Below, one piece after another: positions 22,273 through 33,390 of a stretch of 64,000 nucleotides of DNA (positions within the stretch are counted from its first letter, which is position 1; every line of letters starts with the position of its first letter). Under the pieces are notes generated by a model. It saw only the letters and a program-made list of their open reading frames with translations. It searched no databases and was not told where the DNA came from. Source of the DNA: Sophora flavescens. Lineage: Eukaryota > Streptophyta > Magnoliopsida > Fabales > Fabaceae. The DNA lies in assembly GCA_030762895.1 (NCBI GenBank), contig CM061064.1, positions 135,887,847 through 135,951,846 on the forward strand. Reading direction: 5' to 3'. Both the position numbers and the translations under genes were made by a program.

Positions 22273-23078
22273 TGATGCAACCCAAGAATGATATCCAATT
22301 TATGGCCAAATTGACTTTTGATGAAAATTTTATTTTCATTAATGATGAACTCGTATACTTGTTTTGGCTGTATCTTGAGCTACAGATCTCCGATTGATGT
22401 GTTTTTTGATGCGTTTGAAAGCTAATGTAATATCTACAAATTATATTTGAAGCCTCTAGACCAGATTCGGCCTATATCATGGTGAAAAACGGGCTGGAAG
22501 TTTAATACGAATATTTGGACGAGTTTGAGCTTCAAAAGAGGGTGTCTTTTGGCTTGCATGTCTAAGTAAATCCTTTTTTAAAGTTATGGAACATTTTTAT
22601 TATTTTGCTTAAATATGGTAGTAACTCCAATTAGTGGAGAGTTAAGTATTTAATTAGCCACTTAGAGGATAGTAAATGTCTTTATTACTCCATTAGTGCA
22701 ATAGTTATGTTTTGTTATGCCAGGGGTTACGTCATCTTATGATGACCTTTTGTAAGCCTTCTCATGGCAGACCCAATTCCCTATATGTACACACCTACAA
22801 CATGGTGAAATACAACTTTGAGTTCAATTTGAATTTGATTCAAATTGTGAGAGTGTTTAGCCTCTCTTAGGTTCTTTATTCAACCAACCCTTTGATCTTA
22901 TTAAGAGTCCAAGACCCTTGTGACGATCCTCACATTGCCTTATCAAATCTCATTGGATTTGTGGCGCCTAACTACCATTCCTTTTCTTGTCCATTTTTTT
23001 ATTTCTTCTTCTTCATATTTTGGTTGGTCACTCAAGGATGATCCGAAAATTTACATGTTCCTTTCTAGGATCATATCA
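22273..23078 (+). repeat. Array LTR F (complete, 806 bases)
   Basis: TGATGC to ATCA, followed by the primer-binding site TGGTATCTAGAG. It has the same length as LTR B. Confidence 0.88.
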
Positions 23079-23168
23079 TGTGGTATCTAGAGTCATCCTT
23101 CCTATAGTGACTTTTGATTTTGTTTTTCAATTTTTTAGGAAGTTTGAATTTTTCTCAGTGGGTTCTTC

Positions 23169-24120
23169 ATGGAGTCACCAATGAATAAAAACGATGCCAA
23201 GCAGAGGGAGGATCTTTTCTATTCTAGATGCTATGTGAAGGACAAGATATGTAGCTTGCTTATTGATAGAAAGGGCTACATCAACCTATCTAGTACCACC
23301 ATGGTGCAAAACTTGGGACTTCCTCTTATAGAGCATCCACAACCGTATGTTATTTGTAGCATCCCAGAGTTTAGTGATCTCGGTGACGTGATGGTGAACA
23401 AACAAGTACGAGTATAGTTTCGGAATGGGAGATATAAAGATGAGGTGTTATGTGATGTGGTGCCCATGGAAACGAGGCACTTGTTACTTGGGCGTCCTTG
23501 GAGGGTTGAACGACAAGCGAGATCTGATGTCAACAGCAACAAGTACTCATTTGTATTTAATAATCGCAAAATTACTCTTAGACCACTGTCACCAAAACAA
23601 GTGTATGAAGATCAAACTCACTTGAAAGGAGAGTGTGAAAAAAATAAAGGAAGAGGGTTCGGTGAATGAGGAAAATAAAGAGGTAAAAGTTGAGGGAATA
23701 TTTGAAGAGAAAGAAAAGAAAGATGAAGGTATGGAAAAGAATATGGAAAAAGAAAAATATGAGAGCAAAAAAGAAAGTGAGGTGGAAAAGAAAACTTGAA
23801 TACTTTTTTTGATGCTATTCCTAATTCTTTGCCTAGTTGTGTTGATTCTCTTTTGAAGGAAATTGAGTTTGTTCCTCCAAAGGAAGCTTGCAAGACATTC
23901 AATTAAATTGAAGATTTGATTCCAAAGGAAGCTTGCAAGACAACCGATGTAATTAAAAATTTAATCCCCAAGGAAGCACCCCATGCTTTGGAAACTTGAA
24001 TGGCCTCTCAAAAGTATTTTGTTCATTTGGTTCATAATCACAACAATTTTGAGGAATGTGTTGGGATGTTGATTGTACAAGATGGAAATGTGTTATGCCT
24101 ACTTCCTACATTTGATGATT
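23169..24120 (+). pseudogene. Array unit 7: protease-like ORF with stop and second frame
   Basis: The ATG at 23169 gives the usual protein up to a TAG at 23415-23417 (VNKQVRV stop). The rest (23445-23669) stays open past HLLLGRPWRVERQ, and the Lys-rich tail is shortened, so that it reads into KNKGRGFGE. The Glu/Lys-rich frame and CVDSLLKEIEF block follow to about 24120 with stops (for example TAA near 23904). The Asp motif here is again D-R-K-G. Confidence 0.75.
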
Positions 24121-24208
24121 TCTATTAAATTCCATTTGATCCCGGAGGATAAAGATGATTCCTTTAGGCAATAAATTCGAGGTCGAATTCTCTTCTAGAT
24201 GGAGGGAA

Positions 24209-25011
24209 TGATGCAAACCAAGAATGATATCCAATTTAAGGCCAAATTGATCTTTGATGAAAATTTTATATTCATTAATGATGAACCCGTATACTTGTTT
24301 TGGCTGTATCTTGAGCTATAGATCTTCGATTGATGCTTTTTTTGGTGCGTTAGAAAGCTAATGAAATTATCTACAAATTGTATTTCAAGCCTCTTGACCA
24401 TATTTGTCTTTTATCATGGTAAAAAACGGGCTGGAAGTACAAATATTTGGACGAGTTTGAGCTTCATAGGAGGGTGACTTTTGGCTTGCATGCCTAAGTA
24501 ACTCCCTTTTAGAAGTTTTGGATCATTTTTATTATTTTGCTTCAGTATGGTAGTAACTCCGATTAGTGGAGGGTTAAGTCTTTAATTAGCCACGTAATGG
24601 ATGGTAAATGTTTTTATTACTCCATTAGTGCAATAGTTATGTTTAGTTATGCTAGGGGTTGCGTCATCTTATGATGACCTTTTGTAAGCCTTCTCTTGGC
24701 AGTCCCAATTCCCTATATGTACACACCTACTACATGATGTAATACAACTTTGAGTTCAATTTGGATTTGATTCCAATTGTGAGAGTGTTTAGCCTCTCTT
24801 AGGTTCTTTATTGAACCAACCCTTTGATCTTATCAAGAGTCCAAGACCCTTGTGGCGATCCTCACCTTGGCTTATCAAATCCCCTTGGATTTGTGTCGCC
24901 TACCTACCATTCCTTATCTTGTCCATTTTTTTATTTCCTCTTCTTCATATTTTGGTTGGTCACTTAACGATAGATCCGAAAATTTACATGTTCCTTTCTA
25001 GGATAATATCA
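24209..25011 (+). repeat. Array LTR G, terminal LTR
   Basis: 803 bases, TGATGC to AATATCA. No primer-binding site follows; instead the sequence changes at 25012 to the LTR of the outer gypsy element. This is therefore the true right-hand end of the array. Confidence 0.88.
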
Positions 25012-25454
25012 AGTTGGAAATATGATTTAAACATAAATCAATTCACGAGTCAAAATTAGTTTTTCTGATCATTAAAATCTTACTGCCAATGAAAACAACG
25101 ACTATTTTCTGTCTGAACTTTTACCAAAATTCTTTCGAATAAACATAATATTTTATTTTTTATCAGATATTTGGAAAGTAGAATTCCTCACGGACAAAGT
25201 ATAAAAAAATCTACAAATTTCAGTTTCGGGTCAAATTAAGGTTTTTTGCCGGTATAAAATTATACCATCGGTAAAAACGCAGATCGGTTTCCGTCTGAGT
25301 TTTAAACCCAAAATTTCACCATAGCCTTCTACCATAAAAGAGACTATGAATTTGATTTTATTTTATTCAAAATCACTTTCTAACTCTCAGATTAAAATAT
25401 AATTAATTATATTTTAACCGGTTAAACAGCGTAATTAAAAATCAGGTTGTTACA
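25012..25454 (-). repeat. 3' LTR of decayed gypsy element (first 443 bases)
   Basis: Starts TGTAACAACCTG at 25454 on the minus strand and matches 32906-32465 almost base for base. It is cut at 25012 where array LTR G ends. Confidence 0.85.
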
Positions 25455-26828
25455 TTACTACCCCTCTTAGAAAAATATTCCGTCCTCGGAATTTCATGAT
25501 TCAAAACTAGACACCATCTTGTAATCATATCTAAAAATTCATTGTATTTCCCGTCACTGTCTTCCCCCATGTGACAGCGGTAACTTCATAACAACATTCA
25601 TTCTTATATTGTTCTATTTATCCTCGAAACAATCCATCACTACACTATGTTCCTTATCCTTAACATTTCACCTTAATCTATCATCCTATAAGAACATCAT
25701 CAAAACTTAATCATTTTCTCTTCTTAATACTGGTCCCCTAGAAAACCTTATTTCAACATCTACCTCCTACATTTAACATCAAGATCAAAACTACCTTAAC
25801 TTCCTACTCAACGTATCCAATCACAGTCTTAGATCCTTGGAGCGTATTCCACTATTTCAGATTATATCAATATCACACATCTCAACCTCAAAAGAACATC
25901 ATTGCACCTCCTAATGCAACAAAAACCAAAGAAATTATCTTTCCTGCTCATATTCAACTTAGGTAATACCATCAATCGTAACTACGAGCATTCGATCGTT
26001 ACCTTAGGATTCTCTTAGTAATACTATGCCTCGATCAACTTTTGACTTATAATAATGGTCTTACTCACTGATATTGATCTTAATCTTACCAGTCATATCT
26101 ATATCTCAACAAAACTCCCATCACTTCCTATTTATCCTACTATAGGGAAACAATACTTAACATGATCACTCTAAACTTAACATGATCATTCCTATTTCTC
26201 ACCTCAAAACATCTTTGCAACAATCTAACAACCTTACTTAAGATTCTCCTATCTTACCAAATTCAACTTATAAGCCTAAATTCCCAATCAAATCCACAAC
26301 TATCACCATCATCTCAAAAATAAAAGGTTACAAAGCTTCGGCCAATTCAATCCTATACTATTTAAGCCCCAAACCAACTTGTTGTCTCATTATAATTTTG
26401 AACCACTACCCACATTATCCAAATACATCAAGTCCTTAAGAAAATTTCCTTTAATAACAACTTCTTTCAACAACTACTTGCCCACTACAACTTATCCACC
26501 AAACTAATTATTCCCGTAAGCTTATTGTCTAACACTTGATGCAGATTTAACTCATGCTCCTCGTAACTCTTAAAGTAAACAAGATCATCATCAATGAAGA
26601 TGACTAGGTCTTACTAAAACCATCTAACACCACATGGTTAACTAAAAGCTAAACCATGTCAGGGATAAGGTTCCTTTGTTGCATAGACAACCAGACAAAG
26701 TCTACAATAAATGTCCTATTCTTAACAACTATAGAACGCTGATGTCAAAAACATACCTTATATGAGATCTGCAGAGTGAGAGGGGTCAACTCCCCTCACC
26801 GTAAACACTCTCCCAATGACCCACTATC
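25455..26828 (-). pseudogene. Heavily decayed pol remains of the gypsy element
   Basis: No long frame survives. On the minus strand a protease-start-like stretch (GRVFTVRGVDPSHSADLI) follows gag near 26815-26760. An RT catalytic block resembling FIDD-LVY..YEEHE.NL is readable at about 26603-26550. The 3' edge at 25500-25455 has the gypsy terminus FRGRN followed by the polypurine tract AAGAGGGGTAGTA. The length between these marks is much shorter than a normal pol, so large deletions must have occurred. The rest is AT-rich and unrecognisable. Confidence 0.6.
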
Positions 26829-27973
26829 CGCAATCTCGAGCTATATGACCAAGTTTCCCACAGTGGAAACAACTAGCTCTCTCCTTGCAATCTCTAACAT
26901 GGTGAGGTCCTCCGCATCTGAAACAAGCTAAGTTTTTCTACTGCTATTGACCTGTTCCTGGATCTCCTCTCCCAACTTTACCTCTGTAACCTCCAGTTCC
27001 TCTACCAGCAACTACCGTCTGCTGCTTACCTCTGCGTCTACACTCACGAGCATAATGACCTGGCTTTCCACAGATGTAACAAACTGGACCTTGCTGCTGC
27101 TGGCCCGTTCCAACCACTGGTGTTATATAAACTGGCATTGGTGCAGCTGTCGGAACTAGTTGCACCGATCTAATAATATGGTTCCTGCCTCCTCTGGAAA
27201 CCATTATCTGCTCCCTTCAGAGAACCTGATTGAATAGGGTCTCCACTTCTTAGTTGTTTCCGCTCAGCAACTTGTCTCTGGTTTATGCTCTCTATAGCCC
27301 TGCAACTGTCAGCCAGCTCCTGGAAACTCTGGATATCAAAACACACCACTGCTCTCTTTAGCTCATTTCACAGTCCCTCTTCAAACCTTCTACACCGCCA
27401 ATCCTTGTTTGGGAATCTCTCATATAATTCTGAAAACTTAATCAGAGATTCCAAATGTGATGCATACTCACCAACAGTCATGTTTCCCTGTTGAAGATTA
27501 GCAAACTCTCTATTCCTCTCAAGTCGAACTAAAAGTAGGATATACTTCTCAAAGAAGAATTCAATAAACAACTGCCATGTAATAGTTCTGCCCTCGGCCT
27601 CCAATAATCTTTTCTTGCCTCTCCACCAGAAATCTGCTCCTTCAGTTAAAATGAAGGCAGCATAAGTCACTTTCCCATCATCTCTGCAGCGCACACTATC
27701 GAATATCTTATCTATATCTTGCACCCACCATTCAACCTTCTCTAGGTCACAATCTCCTAGGAATCGTGGTGGCTTCTCTTCCAGGAGTGTCTTTATATTT
27801 GCATTTTGCTGTGTTTGCAGTAACAAGGCAGCAGTCATAACTTCCATGATATTGCGAGTCTCGGATGACACTCCTCCACCACAGGTATGATTAGCCTCAT
27901 TGTTGCTACCTCCAATAATTTTCTCGGGAATCCTATCACCACTATTGGTATTACGTCCTCTTTCTTGAGCCAT
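26829..27973 (-). pseudogene. Gypsy gag with three CCHC zinc knuckles
   Basis: The ATG at 27973 (MAQERGRNTNSGDR) starts a gag with the retrotransposon-gag core (PPRFLGDCDLEKVEWWVQDI, then TYAAFILTEGADFWW). A TGA near 27370-27368 and a frameshift near 27205 break it. Three zinc knuckles follow: CYICGKPGHYAREC (in the piece 27204-26944), then CFRCGGPHHVRDC (about 26928-26890) and CFHCGKLGHIARDC (about 26873-26829). Gag would package the RNA. Three consecutive knuckles are more than the single one of most plant gypsy gags. Confidence 0.8.
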
Positions 27974-28217
27974 GATCCTGTTTAAGGAAATAATCAGCTC
28001 CCATCCATATGACATATAATACTACACAAACAAGTATATAAATACCATATGCCATACCAATGTTAGTTATCGCATGAAGTTTGAACACACTACCCAACTT
28101 ATAAGCATAGTTAAAATCTTATGTGGATTCAACTAGACACGGCCAGTAACAACATCCTAAACCTTGCAGTCTTTAATTCTGATCGGACATGACCCCACAG
28201 TCCGTTTTAGAACCAAA

Positions 28218-28231
28218 CTGCTATGATACCA
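28218..28231 (-). promoter_or_regulatory. Primer-binding site of decayed gypsy element
   Basis: TGGTATCATAGCAG on the minus strand, two bases after the LTR end GGGTGTCTCA. It resembles the initiator-Met tRNA complement with one change in the first 12 bases. Confidence 0.75.
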
Positions 28232-28423
28232 AATGAGACACCCCGTTGTGCCCCTTTGTTCCATTAAATTAAAACCTTATTAATTAATTATTTATTCACT
28301 CTCTTAACGTTAAACATGTATTCCGAAACACGTAAAAAATTAAAACTTAACTTATAAACATACAGAGGAAGAAAAATTCAAAGCAACACACCATATATAT
28401 AACATACATACCATAGGTTTATG

Positions 28424-30015
28424 TGATGAGTGTGATTCCACCTCATCTTTGTCCATAATTTTGCATGCATTTTCATGTAGTTTAGGCATATTTTTATTAG
28501 ATTTTAGGTTAATTTTCCTTTGGAACGGGTAAGGCGGTTTTCGTGTGTTGTTTTGCAGATATCAAGGGTAAATTGCTCAAGATCAACCATGATGAAGTTT
28601 GGATGAAGATGGAGCTTTAAAACTGAAGAAAATGAGCCAAACAGAGCCCATCACGGCCTAGCCGTGATGCCCATCACGGCCATGATCGAGCAAAAACTGA
28701 AAAAGAAGAAAGGCTGAAGTCAGAGTCTGTCACGGCCTGGCCGTGATAGCCATCACGGCCGTGACCCAAAACCACCACAAGTCAGAGCACATCACGGCCC
28801 AGCCGTGAAATTCTTCACGGCCATGAAGCAGAGGGCTCGCGTCGCGAGACATATCTCGCGTCGCGAGAAATTGAATTTTCCAGAATTGGCAGAGGCAGAG
28901 ACCGTCACGGCCTGGCCGTGATGGCCATCACGGCCGTGACGCGCATTACTTGGACCTGAAGAAACCGAAATAGATCAGATTTTGAGTTGGTTTGGGACTC
29001 TAACTTCCCCATTTCTATAAATATGGACCAAGGCATCAGATACAGAGAAGACATGAGACTTTTGGGGCTACTACTCTAGGCATAGATTTAGGATCTCTTT
29101 CTTCTTCTCCTTCTTCTCTTAGTTATTTTCATGTTATTTGTAATCATGCCTGTCATCTCCATGGTAAGGCGTGAGTAGTAGCTTAGTTTCTAGGGACTAG
29201 GGCTCTGCCCGAGGTTTGTAAATGATGTTGATTTGATGTAAAAATCGTTGTTGATTTCGTTATTGTTTTAGATCTGATTTCTAGCGTGTTAACCACTCAT
29301 AAATTTCGGCAACCGTTTATTTACGTGACGTAGACGTTCTAAGGAGGAACCTAGCGGTGAACTTAGGATTTCTAGGGTGTTTCACTCGTAAAGCCCGGCA
29401 GCCACTGGTTTGTGAGATGTGAATGATCCAAGGAGGAACCTAGCGGTGAACTTAGGTTATTTGCATGACTGAGACATTTCAAGGAGGAACCTAGCGGTGA
29501 ACTTGGGTGTCGGACCTATAGAAGTCAGACTTGGGACTGAAATCACGAGAGTTAGAACCCGTCCCTCGAGGAGCAACGAGTTGTCACGAAACGCAAAGGG
29601 TCCAATCTGGGATCGACTACCACGAGAGTAGGGGTCGGGTCAATTGGGCACGGCTTTTGTAACCCGAGAGGGAGCTTAAGCTATTAGAGGATAAACTCGC
29701 CTTCAAGGCAATTTCGGTAATCAACAAAGGTAAATCAGATTAGCAACATAAACAACCTCAAAGGTAACCCAAATCCCTAGGAATCCATTTAAATCGAAAA
29801 CCCCAAAAACATTTGTTTTCTGTTTGTTTATCATTTCAATTTCAAATTCAAACATTTTTCAAAACTCTTTAAAACTGTCCAGAACTAATCGATTCGAAAA
29901 CCGATTGCGATTCGAGAACACAGTCTCTGTGGGTTCGATATCTTTTATTACTTGACGGCAGTCCGGTACACTTGCCGGATTCGCACGAGCGCGCGTGTCC
30001 GCGCGCGACACATCA
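28424..30015 (+). mobile_element. Solo LTR, Tat/Athila-like Ty3/gypsy
   Basis: 1,592 bases with TGATG...CATCA ends and a perfect 5-bp target duplication TTATG at 28419-28423 and 30016-30020. The right end (GGTTCGATATC..., GACGGCAGTCCGGTACACTT, CGCGCGTGTCC) has the style of Athila/Tat LTR ends. No coding region is inside. It contains four copies of a palindromic TCACGGCC-GGCCGTGA unit (28649-28940) and three copies of GAGGAACCTAGCGGTGAAC (29344, 29432, 29484). Strand is inferred from LTR style. Confidence 0.85.
28649..28940 (+). repeat. Four palindromic TCACGGCC/GGCCGTGA units
   Basis: Units at about 28649-28686, 28729-28765, 28789-28826 and 28903-28940, each pairing TCACGGCC with GGCCGTGA and repeating the half-site. 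A related CTCGCGTCGCGAG block sits between the third and fourth. They lie inside the solo LTR. Confidence 0.8.
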
Positions 30016-32906
30016 TTATGCATCAGAGTATTTAAAACACTGTCTAGGGTATCCCGTCAGTAGGATCCCTAACAGGCATCTTAAAACAACTATTAATAGC
30101 TGAAAACAAAATGTCTTATAAGACTCACACTAAACTACATTGCTGAAAACCACATCTCGTCCTCTCGCATCCGATTCATACTGAGTTCCATTCAATGTCT
30201 CAGCATCAAGCTCAGCCACAGGGTCTTCTCGTATGATCCCATAAAAGATAAAATACAACACACAGAAAGATATAGGGGATAAGAAACATTTCTTTCATCA
30301 AAAGCGGAAAAGAGTCACAGCATATCATACAATAAATGTCACAGACAGTCAACATACATAACTAACAAATCATCCTCAAATTAATGTATCATCCTCTACC
30401 CCAATCTCATATAACTAAACTTTTATACTGATGCAGCCACTACCGATTTCTTCATATATTCCTCGTGGGGAATGTTAGTCAGTTGTGCAAGCGACGGGTT
30501 CCAAAATCCTGGTGCACATTCTCTTCCATGGTGAGAATTCTCACGCAAAGCAATGACACTATAGTTGCACGATGCTCCCGGTGCACACCCCTTACACTCC
30601 CGGAGGTGCTCAATGAAATTCAATGACACTATAGCTGCACAACCTATTTCTAAGGTGGAACGGTCTAGTGAGAACTCTTGATCTCGTATATTCCAAATAT
30701 ATGGTTGTGAACAACAATACAAACACATAAATCTCACCAACCCATATTATTAATATCCTAGTGTTTTAACTTTCCATCAAAATCTCAACTCTATATGACA
30801 ACTCCTCTTTAAAATAAATCATTTAGGTTAGGCACCTCTAAGTCACCATTATCCTCACACCCTAACAAATATCTTCCAAACCACATATATCTTTACTTAA
30901 ATCCACTAAGCACAAATATTAAAACCCGGCAGATCATGCATAATCACAATATCAACAAAATATTCAAATACCAAAGTATCACATAAAGCAATTCAATAAT
31001 AATAACAATAAAGTCAGATATCATCAAATACTTAAAATCAACCTAATGTCGATAAACCAACAATCCCCGAATCACCATTGGTTTTACATAAAAGATTTCC
31101 AATATGATTTTGGTCTTGTCGATTACTCGAATACTAGTAGGGTTTAGGTCGCCCTACACAAATATTATATAATATACTACTCATCAATTCCGACGACAAA
31201 GTGATCCTTCCCCCCACCTGAGTTAGCACTGAAATCCCGAACTCGACGTTCCTCGCTATCACACCACAACTTAACAGTTTCACCTTGAACCAAACAACAT
31301 AACTATAATTAATCAAACAAACCCAACTATACCCACTTTATGCTAGATTCGGCCATTCAATTCAAATTAGGGCTAGGATCATTTTCTCATTCTAATCTTT
31401 TGGATACTAACTACTTAGGTCTTATATAGCTAGGATAAATTGCTCTAAGTTGAAAATATGGAATAAAAATCATCCAACCACTTAGGGTAGGGTTTTGGCC
31501 TTAAATACAAAAATAGGTTAGAAAATTTAGTTGGACTTAAGATCTTGGATTTAAATCATACAAGTAATAGTGAGCTTTAATCAAGTATTAGACTTTAAAA
31601 ATTGAACAAAATCATCAACTCATTTTTGAGAGGGTTTCGGCCATCAATAGAACATAGGAAAGGAAAATGTTTTTGATTGCATGCTCTTGGATAATGATAG
31701 TAGAAATCATATCTAGATCATAGAAAATTGGTTTCATATTTTTATGATTTTTCTACAATTTTATAGAATTATTTAAAGTTCTAGATCTAGAAATGGAAAA
31801 CTCATGAAATAGGAAGAAAATGAATTCAAGAAGAGAGGAGATGATCATGAATGATCATGTTACCTCAAGTGTATGAAGGAAATGAAGAAATGATGATGAT
31901 CTTGGCAAGTTCTTCAATGGAAGCACTTGAAGCTTTTGAAGAAGAAAATGGAGTTTTGTGTGTTTTTTGTGAAGAAAAGAAATGAAAGAGATGAAGAGAG
32001 TGAAAATGAGGAAGGGGGCTGCAACCTTGGGGTATTTATAGGCTAGATCTTAGGCTTTGTTTGGTGTTTAGGAATTGAATTATTGGGTTTTGTGAATATT
32101 AAATAATAAAATAGTTAACTATGGTTAATAATTAACTTAACTAGGGTTACTTTGCTAACTATGGTTAATAAACATGTGGTTCACAATTTAGGAAGGGTGT
32201 GGCTGATACTTAACCATGGTTAGAAATTAACTAAACTTCGGTTAGGTTAAGATTAAGGGCATTTTGGTCATTTCACCTAAATTTACATTTCATGCTTCAT
32301 AAATGCTTGGTGAGTCATGGTGGTGACTCACCCCATGACTCAGCTCCTCTAGTGTCCGGTTTTGTCTCTACACCTCCCTTTTCGACTCTGTCGGTTTCCC
32401 GATTAGGTTTTTACGCCCGAATAAAAGCATAATATTTTGTTTTCGGTTGAAAATTTTCAAAACAACCAAACTCGTTGGAAATATAATTTAAACATAAACC
32501 AGTTCACGAGGCAAAATTAGATTTTCTGATCATTAAAATCTTACTGTCAGTAAAAACACCAACTGTTTTCCGTCTGAACTTTTACCAAAATTCGTCCGAA
32601 TAAACATAATTTTTTATTTCTGATCAGGAATTTGGAAAGTAGAATTCCTCACGGACAAAATATAAAAAAAATCTACGAATTTCAGTCTTGGGTCAAATTA
32701 TGGTTTTCTGCCGGTATAAAATTATACTATCAGTACAAACGCAGACCGGTTTCCGTATGAGTTTTAAACCCAAAATTTTACTGTAACCTTATACCATAAA
32801 ATTGACTATGAATATGATTTTATTTTATTCAAAATCACTTTCTAACTCTCATATTAAAATATAATTAATTATATTAAACATCGTAATTAAAAATCAAGCT
32901 GTTACA

Positions 32907-32998
32907 TCCCCTATTATTTAGTGCATCATATGGGTCTTTTGTCTAGTTTGAATGAAAAAATAAAGTAGTCAATACTTTAAGAAATGCCACCACAAAAC
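32907..32998. other. Short flank right of the nested block
   Basis: First sequence outside the nested retrotransposon block. Nothing recognisable. Confidence 0.4.
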
Positions 32999-33390
32999 CT
33001 CTGTTTGGAAAAAATAGTTGATAAGCTTGCTGATAGCTGATAAGATAATTTTTAACTGATAGCTTATAGTTGATAGCTGAAAAGCTAGCTAATTGAATTT
33101 GAAGTGTTTGATCAAATTAGCGGTTGAACTAACTTATAAATAAATGACATAAAATGACATATTTATGATAGACATCACAAAGTGAGAATTGCATTAAATG
33201 AAGGGGGTAAAGCCGAGAGAAAGTCAATAAGCAATAAGCTATCATCCATAAGCTAAATAAATTAGCTTATGAAGATAAGCTATAAGCTAATGAGTTAAGC
33301 TTGTTTACCAAACACCTCTATTTCAGTCAAATAAGCTTATAAGCTAGTCAAATAAGCTATAAGCTAGCTCATTGGACTTGTCAAACAGAG
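32999..33390. mobile_element. MITE-like inverted-repeat element
   Basis: About 390 bases bounded by CTCTGTTTG and CAAACAGAG. The inside is rich in palindromic AGCTTATAAGCTA/TTAGCTTAT blocks, so that the two halves can fold on each other. There is no coding capacity. I see no clear target duplication, so the superfamily is not assigned. Confidence 0.5.

Larger units (their letters stand above)
9943..25011 (+). mobile_element. Tandem array of a minimal gypsy-derived retroelement (7 units)
   Basis: Alternating LTRs and short internal regions, all in the same direction. LTRs: A 9943-10268 (right part only), B 11267-12072, C 13223-14015, D 15160-15905, E 17148-17777, F 22273-23078, G 24209-25011. 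Starts of the protease-like ORF lie at 10357, 12163, 14105, 15996, 17868 and 23169; the undisturbed spacing is 1.8-1.94 kb. Each LTR begins TGATGC and ends ATCA, is preceded by a polypurine tract and (except G) followed by a primer-binding site. The array ends exactly at the end of LTR G, so it has the form (LTR-internal)n-LTR. This is expected if one insertion grew by unequal exchange between its LTRs. No gag, RT or integrase is present in any unit. Confidence 0.9.
25012..32906 (-). mobile_element. Decayed large-LTR Ty3/gypsy element
   Basis: Minus-strand element: 5' LTR 32906-28234 (with a 1.6-kb insertion), primer-binding site 28231-28218, gag 27973 to about 26829, decayed pol 26828-25476, polypurine tract near 25475-25455 and the beginning of the 3' LTR 25454-25012. 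The two LTR starts (32906 downwards and 25454 downwards) are clearly homologous over 440 bases. The 3' LTR is interrupted at 25012 by the tandem array; its remainder must be left of the window. Without the insertion the LTR is about 3.1 kb. Confidence 0.85.
28234..32906 (-). repeat. 5' LTR of decayed gypsy element (interrupted)
   Basis: Starts TGTAACAGCTTG at 32906 and ends GGGTGTCTCA at 28234 on the minus strand; a solo LTR is inserted at 28424-30015. The stretch around 32420-32270 (GTGAGTCA, ATGACTCACCAAGCATTT) is also found in the solo LTR at 35822-39433, so the two LTRs are related. Frames at 30423-30740 and 31134-31316 lie inside and have no recognisable domain. Right flank bases are TCCCC (32907-32911). 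Confidence 0.82.

Noticed and set aside
9943..25011. Satellite DNA
   Set aside because: The period of about 1.9 kb contains LTR boundaries, PBS and PPT, and the array ends at an LTR, so it is a retroelement array.
28649..28940. CRISPR-like repeat array
   Set aside because: Only four palindromic units with irregular spacing inside a plant LTR; no CRISPR biology is expected in this genome.
30423..30740. 105-codon minus-strand frame
   Set aside because: It lies inside the LTR of the decayed gypsy element, has no domain, and is absent as a frame in the related LTR at 35822-39433.
25012..32906. TR-GAG-type (gag-only) non-autonomous element
   Set aside because: Traces of protease and of an RT block with FIDD remain on the minus strand after gag, so it is a decayed normal gypsy element with deletions.
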